Positions 40,563 through 47,923 of a stretch of 64,000 bases of DNA are shown in pieces. The notes beneath the pieces were generated by a model. That model was not told where the DNA came from and made no database searches. It saw only the letters and a list, made by a program, of their open reading frames with translations. The stretch comes from Ezakiella massiliensis (lineage in GTDB: Bacteria > Bacillota > Clostridia > Tissierellales > Peptoniphilaceae): NCBI RefSeq assembly GCF_900120165.1, contig NZ_LT635475.1:744001-808000 (forward strand), given 5' to 3'. Within the stretch, counting starts at the first letter, position 1. Every line of letters starts with the position of its first letter. The translations under genes were made by a program, and so were the position numbers.

Positions 40563-40895
40563 TTATTCTTCTGTTTCCTTCCACAAGCGTTCAAGATCAT
40601 AGTACTTGCGTGCCGTAACCTCGAAGATGTGAACAATTATATCTCCAAAATCTAGCAAGAGCCACTCGCTGGATTTTTTGGACATGGGATTTTCTAAGCT
40701 GTAGCCAGCTTTTTCCATTTCATATAAGACATTGTCGGCAATACTATTTAGCTGGTTGACGTTGGCAGCGCCTGCAATTACAAAGTAGTCAGCAAAGCTT
40801 GAACGTTCTTTGATATCGATGATTTCAATATCATAACCCAGTTTGTTTTCAATTGCCTTCTCAATAATTTCTAATTTCTTTTCTATTTCTTTCAC
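40563..40895 (-). CDS. rsfS: Ribosomal silencing factor RsfS
   Basis: 110 residues with KLGYDIEIIDIKERSSFADYFVIAG, and WLLLDFGDIIVHIFEVTARKYYDLERLW at the C-terminus, the standard RsfS blocks. It binds L14 and blocks subunit joining in starved cells. The GTG start overlaps the yqeK stop (GTGA), with AAGGGGAG in the yqeK end. Confidence 0.95.
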   Translation of the reverse strand: MKEIEKKLEIIEKAIENKLGYDIEIIDIKERSSFADYFVIAGAANVNQLNSIADNVLYEMEKAGYSLENPMSKKSSEWLLLDFGDIIVHIFEVTARKYYDLERLWKETEE

Positions 40896-41476
40896 TTTAT
40901 CTCCCCTTGTTTTGTAATTTTTAAGTAATAGTTCCTTGCCTCAAGCGAGCTACCAGCAATATAGCGGTCGTTTCTGATGAGATGTGCCAGATTCTCGTTT
41001 AGGATTTCATACATGGCCCGGTCCAAATCAACCTTGGCCATAGCCCGAAAATCATCGACAAATTCATAATTTCTGGCAGGTTCTATCATATCTGCAATGT
41101 AGACAATCTTTTCCAAATCAGACATGGCTGGTCGGCCAGTGATGTGGTTTTTGATTGCATTTAAAACATCTGCGTCCTCTATGCCGAAAATATTTTTGGC
41201 TATATAAGTGGACAGGGCTCCGTGGACAAGATTGTACTCTGCCCTCTCCTCCTCACTTAATATTATACCCCAGTCCTGGACCTTTTGCAATGTTTTTTCT
41301 CTTGACTTCCACTTGCCAGAGTCGTGGAGGATGCCTGCCATCTCAGCCTTTTTCTCGTCGACGCCGTGAATTTTTGCAAGTTCAACCGCCGTTTCCATTA
41401 CGCGAATTGAGTGACCGTAGCGAAAGTCGTCCAGGTTGTCTTTTAAAAATTCTAAAACCTTATCTAATTCGTACAT
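40892..41476 (-). CDS. yqeK: HD-domain hydrolase YqeK
   Basis: 194 residues with RYGHSIRVMETAVELAK, GILHDSGKWKS (HD pair) and NAIKNHITGRPAMSDLEKIVYIADMIEPAR, all typical of YqeK, which cleaves diadenosine tetraphosphate symmetrically. ATG at 41476 lies 8 bp from AAGGAG and is preferred to GTG at 41482. It overlaps nadD by 13 bp. Confidence 0.94.
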   Translation of the reverse strand: MYELDKVLEFLKDNLDDFRYGHSIRVMETAVELAKIHGVDEKKAEMAGILHDSGKWKSREKTLQKVQDWGIILSEEERAEYNLVHGALSTYIAKNIFGIEDADVLNAIKNHITGRPAMSDLEKIVYIADMIEPARNYEFVDDFRAMAKVDLDRAMYEILNENLAHLIRNDRYIAGSSLEARNYYLKITKQGEIK

Positions 41477-42066
41477 CCGCACAGCTCCTTAAAGTCGATC
41501 CCTTTTAAAAACTCATAGGCCCTATCTGTCACGTAAAATCTCACGTCTTCACCCGCCTTTAATCTCTCGCGAACAAAGGACGAGGACATTTCAAATATGG
41601 GATTATCCACAAAATAAAAGCGGTCCTTGTATTTTTCGTACAAGTCGTGAGCCGCAAATTCGTAGCCGCCCCTCTTCATAACTATAACCCTGGCCAGCTT
41701 TAAAATCTCCTCTGCATTTTTCCACTTTGGTAATGACAAAAAAGAATCCATGCCCACAACTATGGCCAGGTCTTCTTGGGTCTTCTTAAAATGCTCCAGG
41801 GTTTTAAAGGTATAGGACTCGCCTGCCTGCCTAAACTCGTAATCGCTGACCTCCACGCCCTCGATTTCACCAAAGACGATCTTTGCCAGCTCTAACCTAG
41901 TCTCATCATCCAAGCACTCCAGGTCCTTGTGGGGAGGATTGCCCGTTGGCATAACTAAAAAATCGTCAAATTCCAGGCTGTCGACCAGATATTTTACATT
42001 TAAAACATGGGCAATTGTAGGCGGATTAAAGGCTCCGCCAAAAATAATCGTGCCAAACTTTTTCAT
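41464..42066 (-). CDS. nadD: Nicotinate-nucleotide adenylyltransferase
   Basis: 200 residues: IIFGGAFNPPTIAHVLN (nucleotide-binding G-x-F-x-P-x-x-x-H), MPTGNPPHKD, VVGMDSF and the C-terminal MSSSFVRERLKAGEDVRFYV. It makes the dinucleotide of the NAD pathway. The start overlaps the yhbY stop (TAATG). Confidence 0.96.
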   Translation of the reverse strand: MKKFGTIIFGGAFNPPTIAHVLNVKYLVDSLEFDDFLVMPTGNPPHKDLECLDDETRLELAKIVFGEIEGVEVSDYEFRQAGESYTFKTLEHFKKTQEDLAIVVGMDSFLSLPKWKNAEEILKLARVIVMKRGGYEFAAHDLYEKYKDRFYFVDNPIFEMSSSFVRERLKAGEDVRFYVTDRAYEFLKGIDFKELCGCTN

Positions 42067-42347
42067 TATAAATAAATATTCTTGTCGGACTTCCTATAAA
42101 TAGAAAGCACACTTCCCATTTTTTGCACAAATTCCACGCCCAATTTTTCTTCTAGCTCGTCAAAAAGCTCGTAAGCGTCGACATCTGTGTTTTGCAATAA
42201 TTGTATCTTCATAATTTCATTTTTATTTAAATATAAATCAATAGCCTCGATTAGCTCGTCGCTAACCCCACCCTTGCCAACGCGGATGGCTGGCTTTTGG
42301 GTGTTTAGCTTTGATTTTAAAAATGCTCTTTCCTTAGCTGTAATCAT
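42066..42347 (-). CDS. yhbY: YhbY-type CRM-domain RNA-binding protein
   Basis: 93 residues with the CRM core AIRVGKGGVSDELIEAIDLY, containing the GKGG (family GxxG) loop, and KIQLLQNTDVDAYEL. Associated with pre-50S particles. It starts 6 bp behind obgE. Confidence 0.93.
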   Translation of the reverse strand: MITAKERAFLKSKLNTQKPAIRVGKGGVSDELIEAIDLYLNKNEIMKIQLLQNTDVDAYELFDELEEKLGVEFVQKMGSVLSIYRKSDKNIYL

Positions 42348-42353
42348 TCTCGT

Positions 42354-43613
42354 CTACTCCATGTGTTCAAATTCATATCCAAAGACGTCGACAATGTCCC
42401 CGTCCTTGATGCCCAGCTCACGCAGCTGGTCCATAATACCAATCCGGCTTAAGAAATCTTGGAAACGCCTTACACTGTCTGGCTCTGTAAAATCTGTCCC
42501 CATGAAATAGTATTCGACATGGTCGCCAGTAATGTAATAGATGTCGCCTTCCTTCCAGACCTTTATTGGTCTTTCTTCGAATTCGGCCTCAGCAAATTCT
42601 TCCACCTCAGCCTCTGCAGGCAATTCTTGAAGCTTGTTGTAGAGGGCGTACTTTAATTCCTTGACCCCCTGTAAGCTTGCAGCAGAAATTACAAAGACCT
42701 CTTCGCCGGTTTTTTCTTCAAATTTTTTCTTAACTTCAAGGATTTCTTCCTCAGTCATCAAATCAGTTTTATTTAGGGCGATGACTTCGACTTTTTGGCT
42801 GAGCTTTTCTGAATAATCCTTCATCTCCCGCCTCAAAATCTCATAGTCTTCGATTGGATCGCGGCCCTCTGAACCCGATGCGTCAATCACATGGCAAAGG
42901 AGTCTGACCCTTTCAACATGCCTCAAAAACTTTAGGCCGAGTCCTGCGCCGCCGGATGCCCCTTCAATGATGCCCGGTATATCACAGGCCACATAAGACC
43001 TGCCCTCTTCCACAAAAACTACGCCCAGATTTGGCTCAAGTGTTGTGAAATGATAATTGGCAATCTTTGGCTTAGCTGCAGAAATAATTGAGAGGAGACT
43101 AGATTTTCCCACATTTGGAAAACCCACAAAGCCCACGTCTGCAATTAATTTTAATTCCAAGTCGATTTCAATCTCTTGACCGCGTGCGCCCGGCTCCATA
43201 AAGGTCGGCGCCTGACGAGTAGCAGTTCTAAAATGCCAGTTGCCCCTGCCGCCTCTGCCGCCTTTTACAATTACAAACTCCTCGCCAACTTCCTTGAAGT
43301 CGTAGAGGATGCCGTCCTTGCCAACTTGCTTGACCACAGTGCCCACGGGAACCTTGAGATAAAGATCTTGACCGTCCTTGCCTTTTTTCAGGTTATTCAT
43401 CCCGTTCTCGCCGTTTTCTGCCTTAAATTTTGTTTTAAATCTATAATCGATGAGCGAATTTAAATTGTCAGTTGCGACCAAAATAATATCGCCGCCCTTG
43501 CCACCATCGCCACCGTGCGGGCCGCCCTTAGGCTCATACTTTTCGCGTCTCCAACCAATATGTCCGTCTCCGCCCTTGCCCGCTTTTAATTGTAGTCTAA
43601 CCTTATCAAACAT
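42354..43613 (-). CDS. obgE: Obg GTPase
   Basis: 419 residues: glycine-rich Obg fold (1-158: KAGKGGDGHIGWRREKY), G domain with GFPNVGKSSLLS, DIPGIIEGASGGAGLG and NKTD, then the C-terminal OCT domain (about 345-419, IYYITGDHVEYYF). A large-subunit assembly GTPase. ATG at 43613 is chosen with GTAGGTGA ahead. Confidence 0.96.
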   Translation of the reverse strand: MFDKVRLQLKAGKGGDGHIGWRREKYEPKGGPHGGDGGKGGDIILVATDNLNSLIDYRFKTKFKAENGENGMNNLKKGKDGQDLYLKVPVGTVVKQVGKDGILYDFKEVGEEFVIVKGGRGGRGNWHFRTATRQAPTFMEPGARGQEIEIDLELKLIADVGFVGFPNVGKSSLLSIISAAKPKIANYHFTTLEPNLGVVFVEEGRSYVACDIPGIIEGASGGAGLGLKFLRHVERVRLLCHVIDASGSEGRDPIEDYEILRREMKDYSEKLSQKVEVIALNKTDLMTEEEILEVKKKFEEKTGEEVFVISAASLQGVKELKYALYNKLQELPAEAEVEEFAEAEFEERPIKVWKEGDIYYITGDHVEYYFMGTDFTEPDSVRRFQDFLSRIGIMDQLRELGIKDGDIVDVFGYEFEHME

Positions 43614-43630
43614 AATAATCACCTACTTAC

Positions 43631-43657
43631 AAAAAAAGCTTGACCTAGGTCAAGCTG
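43631..43657 (-). terminator. Rho-independent terminator after rpmA
   Basis: Read leftward: AGCTTGACC, TA, GGTCAAGCT, T6. It separates rplU-prp-rpmA from obgE and following genes. Confidence 0.88.
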
Positions 43658-43661
43658 ATTC

Positions 43662-43949
43662 TTAAGCGATTTCTCTTGGATAAACGCTTACTTGTGTTCT
43701 CTTCTTACTTTTCTTTTCAAATTTTACAACGCCATCAATCTTAGCAAATAGCGTGTCGTCGGATCCTCTACCAACATTGTTGCCAGCATGAATCTTTGTT
43801 CCTCTTTGACGAACAAGGATGTTACCAGCTGTAACAATTTGGCCATCGCCGCGTTTTGTTCCCAAGCGCTTAGCAATAGAATCTCTACCGTTTTTAGAAG
43901 ATGCAGCTCCCTTTTTAGAAGCAAATAATTGAAGATTTAATTTAAACAT
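43662..43949 (-). CDS. rpmA: 50S ribosomal protein L27 (with Prp-cleaved leader)
   Basis: 95 residues. The N-terminus LNLQLFA followed by [14 protein letters not shown] is the Firmicute form in which Prp removes the first nine or so residues to expose the tail that reaches the peptidyl transferase centre. The body ([20 protein letters not shown]) is standard. Confidence 0.96.
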   Translation of the reverse strand: MFKLNLQLFASKKGAASSKNGRDSIAKRLGTKRGDGQIVTAGNILVRQRGTKIHAGNNVGRGSDDTLFAKIDGVVKFEKKSKKRTQVSVYPREIA

Positions 43950-43950
43950 T

Positions 43951-44283
43951 CTATTCCTCCATTTCTAATCGGACAAATTGCCCATAGCTTTCCACCAGAC
44001 TCTTAACCCCTTCTAATAGAGTTTTCATAATCAGATCTAAGTCGTCGCTTTGGACCTTGGAAATAAATTCCATCAGACTCTCGTCATCGTCCTCGATCAT
44101 TTTTTCAGTATAATCGCCATCCTTAAGCTGACAATTAACTATGGCCGACCTGTAGACAGTGTGGGTGAGAACACTCACAGCCGCACATACAATGTCCTTG
44201 CCGTAGTCATCATAACCTGCATGACCATGTGACCTAAATCCGTAAAAACCCTTTTCGTTCTTAAAAAGAGTTACGACTATCAT
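43951..44283 (-). CDS. prp: Ribosomal-processing cysteine protease Prp
   Basis: 110 residues with [26 protein letters not shown]21 and C33 are the catalytic pair. It cuts the L27 leader encoded next door. The start overlaps the rplU stop (TAATG) and the gene ends 1 bp before rpmA. Confidence 0.95.
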   Translation of the reverse strand: MIVVTLFKNEKGFYGFRSHGHAGYDDYGKDIVCAAVSVLTHTVYRSAIVNCQLKDGDYTEKMIEDDDESLMEFISKVQSDDLDLIMKTLLEGVKSLVESYGQFVRLEMEE

Positions 44284-44597
44284 TAGATAGCCAAGCTTTC
44301 AATTTGTACTCTTGTGAAAGGTTGTCTGTGGCCTTTTTTCTTGCGATAGTTCTTTTTAGCTTTGTATTTGAAAACGATAACTTTCTTAGCTTTACCATTC
44401 TTAAGAACTTTCGCACTTACGCTTGCGCCCTCAACATATGGCTTACCAACTTTAATCGCCCCATCATCACCAGAAGCTAATAGAACCTTGTCGAAAACTA
44501 CCATTTCGCCTTCGCCTGCGCCTAGTTTTTCAACGTGTAGCACATCGCCTTCTTTGACTTGGTATTGCTTTCCACCAGTTTCAATAATTGCGTACAT
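44283..44597 (-). CDS. rplU: 50S ribosomal protein L21
   Basis: 104 residues: [24 protein letters not shown] to [22 protein letters not shown], a complete L21. An L21-type leader RNA lies upstream. Confidence 0.97.
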   Translation of the reverse strand: MYAIIETGGKQYQVKEGDVLHVEKLGAGEGEMVVFDKVLLASGDDGAIKVGKPYVEGASVSAKVLKNGKAKKVIVFKYKAKKNYRKKKGHRQPFTRVQIESLAI

Positions 44598-44690
44598 AAT
44601 CCACCTCCATTGTGATTTAGTCTCGCCGTCTAAGGTGGCCTAAAAATAAGCACTTAAAAACCTGTTCCGTGCGGAAGATTACCTACTAAT
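44598..44690 (-). ncRNA. L21 leader (autoregulatory mRNA structure)
   Basis: Read leftward the leader contains GCACGGAACAGG, TTTTTAAGTGC, then GGCCACCTTAGACGGCGAGAC just ahead of the rplU ribosome site GGAGG. This matches the known L21 leader motif of Firmicutes, which is thought to let ribosomal protein repress its own mRNA. Confidence 0.75.
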
Positions 44691-44784
44691 AATACCACAT
44701 AAAAAGCCATCTGTCAAGGATTTACAAGGAATTTTCTTGTAATTTTTTCTTTTAAATATTTTTAATTTAAAAAATTTTTCAATA

Positions 44785-45060
44785 ATCCAGGCCTCTAACT
44801 TTCACATTGAAATACAATTATTTTTCAAATTCCAAGACTACTAACTTTTAAATTTAAATATAATTATTTTATCAAAACTCCCAGACTTTAACTTCTTAAA
44901 ATACAAATACAATTATTTTTCTAAATCGCCAGGCCGTTAACTTTTAAATTTAAATGCAATTATTTTTTAAAATCGCCTGTCCTTTAACTTCTTAAAATAA
45001 AATGCAATTATTTTTTCAAAACTTCTAGCCTTTAACTTTCAAATTCAAAATGCATTTTAT
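44785..45060. repeat. 48-bp degenerate tandem repeat, six units
   Basis: Six units of 47-49 bp with consensus TCGCCAGGCC, TTTAACTTTTAAAT, TTAAATGCAATTATTTTTT, AAAA. Odd and even units alternate slightly (TTTTAAATTTAAAT against TTCTTAAAATA). Same family as 14.65 and 24.8 kb. The remaining gap 44691-44784 is AT-rich without visible genes. Confidence 0.82.
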
Positions 45061-45080
45061 TCCCCACATCTTAAGGCAAT

Positions 45081-45109
45081 AAAAAAACTGGAGTCAGCCT
45101 CCAGTTTAA
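45081..45109 (-). terminator. Rho-independent terminator after the aminotransferase gene
   Basis: Read leftward: AAACTGGAG, loop GCTGA, CTCCAGTTT, T run. Confidence 0.87.
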
Positions 45110-45118
45110 ATCATAAAT

Positions 45119-46297
45119 TTATTTTGCGTCTTCGATTGCGACGGTAATTTTCTTACAAAGGTCTTCGATAAATCTGGTTGGTGATGCCAGGTTGATCCTT
45201 TCAAAACCTTGGCCACCCTTGCCAAAGATATAGCCTTCATCTAAAAATACATCGTGCTTTATCATGTGCTTTTCAAGAGCCTCATGGTCCATGCCAAGAG
45301 CATTGAAATCCAACCACAAGAGATAAGTTCCTTGGTGGTCAGCAATTTTAATTTCAGGATGGTTTTTAGCCATGTAGTCCCTGATATATTTGCTGTTTTC
45401 TTCAATCTTTTTCATCATTTCTTGGTACCAGTCTTCACACTTGTCATAGCAAATTTCAACTGTCTTGTAACCCAGTGCTGTTGGACTTAGCCTAGATGTG
45501 CAAGCAGCCCTGTTCACATACCTTTCCCTCATTTCAGGATTCTTAACAAAAACTGTGCAAAGGTCCATACCTGCAACATTAAAAGTCTTGGATGCAGATG
45601 TAAAAGTAATGGCCCTATCTGCCAAGTCATCAGAAAGAGTTTGGAAAACTGTGTGCTTGTGGCCAGGCATAATCAAATCATTGTGAATTTCATCAGCAAA
45701 TAGAAGCTTGTCATTTTTTATAATACCATCAGCCAATCTTTGGAGCTCCTCACGCTTCCAAACCCTGCTAACAGGATTGTGAGGCGAGCAGAAGAGCAGA
45801 GCCTTGTTTTCTGGTTTGGCAATGAGTTCTTCAAAGAGATCAAAATCAATCTCATAAGTATTATCTTTTTTAATCAAAGGACATTCGACAATCTTCCTGC
45901 CCAAAGCTTCAATAACCATAAAGAATGGATAATAAACTGGTGGCATAACGATAATCCCATCGCCAGGCTCAGTAAATTCTTCAATAGCTGTATAGATTGC
46001 GCTAACAATAGCTTGGAAATTGACAATCCAATCGCTTTCAACTTCAAAATCGTGGTGCCTCTTCATCCATGATTTAACGGCATTATAGTAAGCTTCATTG
46101 CCCACAGTATAGCCCAAAACCATTTCATCCAAATAAGCCTTCAAACCCTCCACAAGTGCTGGAGCAGTTTTAAATTCCATATCTGCAACTGAAAAAGGCA
46201 TAACGTCGTCAGAAACATCAGCCTTCAAATCCTTCATAATGAGCCACTTCTTAGAACCTTGGGCCCTTCTATCAACTACTGTCTCAAAATCGTACAT
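45119..46297 (-). CDS. MalY/PatB-type PLP-dependent aminotransferase (cystathionine beta-lyase-like)
   Basis: A 392-residue fold-type I PLP enzyme: FSVADMEFKTAPALVEGLK near the N-terminus, MPPVYYPFF, LFCSPHNPVSRVW, FADEIHNDLI, and TSASKTFNVAGMDLC with the PLP lysine, all typical of PatB/MalY. It would cleave cystathionine or cysteine to pyruvate, ammonia and a thiol. The start at 46297 follows AGGAGG. A TTGCCA-17-TATAAT promoter lies at 46350-46322. Confidence 0.9.
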   Translation of the reverse strand: MYDFETVVDRRAQGSKKWLIMKDLKADVSDDVMPFSVADMEFKTAPALVEGLKAYLDEMVLGYTVGNEAYYNAVKSWMKRHHDFEVESDWIVNFQAIVSAIYTAIEEFTEPGDGIIVMPPVYYPFFMVIEALGRKIVECPLIKKDNTYEIDFDLFEELIAKPENKALLFCSPHNPVSRVWKREELQRLADGIIKNDKLLFADEIHNDLIMPGHKHTVFQTLSDDLADRAITFTSASKTFNVAGMDLCTVFVKNPEMRERYVNRAACTSRLSPTALGYKTVEICYDKCEDWYQEMMKKIEENSKYIRDYMAKNHPEIKIADHQGTYLLWLDFNALGMDHEALEKHMIKHDVFLDEGYIFGKGGQGFERINLASPTRFIEDLCKKITVAIEDAK

Positions 46298-46321
46298 GAA
46301 TATCCTCCTATTCTTTACTCC

Positions 46322-46350
46322 ATTATAACACTTTTTGAAACTCATGGCAA
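46322..46350 (-). promoter_or_regulatory. Promoter of the PatB/MalY gene
   Basis: Read leftward: TTGCCA (46350-46345), 17 bp, TATAAT (46327-46322). Confidence 0.7.
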
Positions 46351-46372
46351 GAAAAGAAGACTTATAAGCAAT

Positions 46373-46402
46373 AAAAAACGGGGAAATATATCCCCCGTTT
46401 AA
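46373..46402 (-). terminator. Rho-independent terminator after stalk-domain gene
   Basis: Read leftward: AAACGGGG, loop, CCCCGTTT, T run. Confidence 0.85.
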
Positions 46403-46409
46403 TAGCAGC

Positions 46410-47666
46410 TTAAATAAAAACTACATAGTAAGTGGCTTGATAACCAAACAATTCTTTAAACATGAGCATTTCAAGACCATCAAGATCTTTCTTTGAAATC
46501 GTTAGGCCCTCTGCTAAAGAGATATTGCTAACTTTTCCATTCACAACTTTGGAAGTATTGAGTGGAACAAAACCAAATACAGTCTTTTCAAAATCTTCCT
46601 CTGGATAATTTTTGTAAGAATTTTCATCTGCCGAAAGATCTACAACTTTTACAACTCCAAATGCATTATCACTATAGTCAGTATACGCTTTCTTTGTACG
46701 ATCATTGTACATAGTAAATTTAATTGCATCAAAAATGCTATTTAAATAAATCTTGTCATCCTTTATCCTGTCTTTTTTAATAAAATAAATCGGATATTCT
46801 GGGTAAGGACGTTCTGTGTAGAATTCAGGCACCCCTTCTAGGGCTTCAAATTCTTTAGTTTGTCTATAAGCATTTTTAAAAGCGTCTTTTGTAAATTCGT
46901 AATTAATATCACTTAAATAAAATAATCTGCTGTCATCTGCTCGATTAAATTTATAAAAAGTCTTTCCCTCTATTATATATATAATAAAGTCTTGAGTGTT
47001 TCTATCAGGATCATTAATGTAAGCTTCAATTTCTTCTTGGCTTGCATTTATTTCCTTGATGCTTTGGCCATATCTTTCATAGAAAGACTTACCTTCAGCA
47101 TTGTCAGCTTTCTTGTCTTCAGTTTTCTTGTCTTCAGTTTTTTCCTCAGTTTTTTCTTTAGAATCTTCTGCGCTAATGCCAGTGTTTAGCAAAATATCTT
47201 GGGTTTCCTTGTTATAACCTACAGAAAAACCAACAACATCAGCCAAATCACGGAGCTTAACATAGTTATTTTGGTCGATTAGGGCAGCCTTTAACATAAC
47301 TTCCTCGCCGTCCACCAAAATATTATTTGTAAGCATCTTGGCCTCAGTCTTGTCGTGTTTCATCGCTTGCAAGTCTGTTTCCAACTTTTCATAAGGCTTT
47401 CCAAGTTCAAGTTCAATCTGTTTCTTTTCCTTGTTAAAAGTAACATTGAACTGACTCTTTGTGCCAGATAAAATCGCAGCCAAGTCTCTGAGCTTGTAAT
47501 AGTTATTTTGATTGATCAAATAACCGCCAATTTCAACAGACTCCCCGTCCAATTTAAATGGCTGAAAACTCTTTACAGCCCCTGCCATATCTCCCTCTGC
47601 CTTCACGCTTGGTACCATTGATACAAGTAGCAAAACGCTAAGAGCAATCGCTAGTAATCTTCTCAT
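46410..47666 (-). CDS. Secreted stalk-domain (copper amine oxidase N-like) protein
   Basis: A 418-residue exported protein: signal peptide (about 1-23, cut after VKA). Two stalk repeats follow, each with NNYxKLRDLA: INQNNYYKLRDLAAIL near 52 and IDQNNYVKLRDLADVV near 130. An acidic Lys/Glu spacer (EDSKEKTEEKTEDKK) and a C-terminal domain of about 220 residues that I do not recognise complete it. Stalk domains probably attach to the cell surface. The start follows AGGAGG; promoter at 47697-47725. Confidence 0.75.
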   Translation of the reverse strand: MRRLLAIALSVLLLVSMVPSVKAEGDMAGAVKSFQPFKLDGESVEIGGYLINQNNYYKLRDLAAILSGTKSQFNVTFNKEKKQIELELGKPYEKLETDLQAMKHDKTEAKMLTNNILVDGEEVMLKAALIDQNNYVKLRDLADVVGFSVGYNKETQDILLNTGISAEDSKEKTEEKTEDKKTEDKKADNAEGKSFYERYGQSIKEINASQEEIEAYINDPDRNTQDFIIYIIEGKTFYKFNRADDSRLFYLSDINYEFTKDAFKNAYRQTKEFEALEGVPEFYTERPYPEYPIYFIKKDRIKDDKIYLNSIFDAIKFTMYNDRTKKAYTDYSDNAFGVVKVVDLSADENSYKNYPEEDFEKTVFGFVPLNTSKVVNGKVSNISLAEGLTISKKDLDGLEMLMFKELFGYQATYYVVFI

Positions 47667-47696
47667 AATTACCTCCTAAATATATTATTATATATA

Positions 47697-47725
47697 ATTA
47701 TATTTGATATGGAAGTATAAATCAA
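47697..47725 (-). promoter_or_regulatory. Promoter of the stalk-domain gene
   Basis: Read leftward: TTGATT (47725-47720), 17 bp, TATAAT (47702-47697). A TA-rich run follows the -10 but is not in the spacer. Confidence 0.65.
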
Positions 47726-47790
47726 GCTATATTTATTTATTGATCAGACAGAGCCAATAGGTCAATTTCCAGTAGAGGCGATCCCCATTT

Positions 47791-47815
47791 ATGGGGTGAG
47801 GATTTGATCATATAT
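47791..47815. repeat. GTAG/TTTAT hairpin repeat, copy
   Basis: GTAGAGGCGATCCCCATTTA then TGGGGTGAGGAT: the same flank and loop as the 27.09 kb hairpin but with a changed stem (CCCCA/TGGGG). Lies in the gap between two surface-protein genes. Confidence 0.5.
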
Positions 47816-47848
47816 TGCCCAAAAAGACCACCCGACATTTTCCCAACA

Positions 47849-47884
47849 AAAAACTACAACGAGGATTAACCCCGCTGTAGTTTA
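47849..47884 (-). terminator. Rho-independent terminator after the large surface protein
   Basis: Read leftward: AAACTACAGCGGGG, loop TTAAT, CCTCGTTGTAGTTT (with G-T pairs), T run. Confidence 0.85.
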
Positions 47885-47923
47885 AAGGAATTTACAAAAA
47901 GAATAATTTATCTTCTTCTTTTA

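Noticed and set aside
44785..45060. Possible CRISPR array
   Set aside because: Units follow one another without unique spacers, are strongly diverged and have no cas genes nearby; this is a tandem repeat.
47236..47700. TA-rich run downstream of the stalk-domain gene's -10
   Set aside because: The TA tract there is short, interrupted and outside the spacer, so it would not change promoter spacing.
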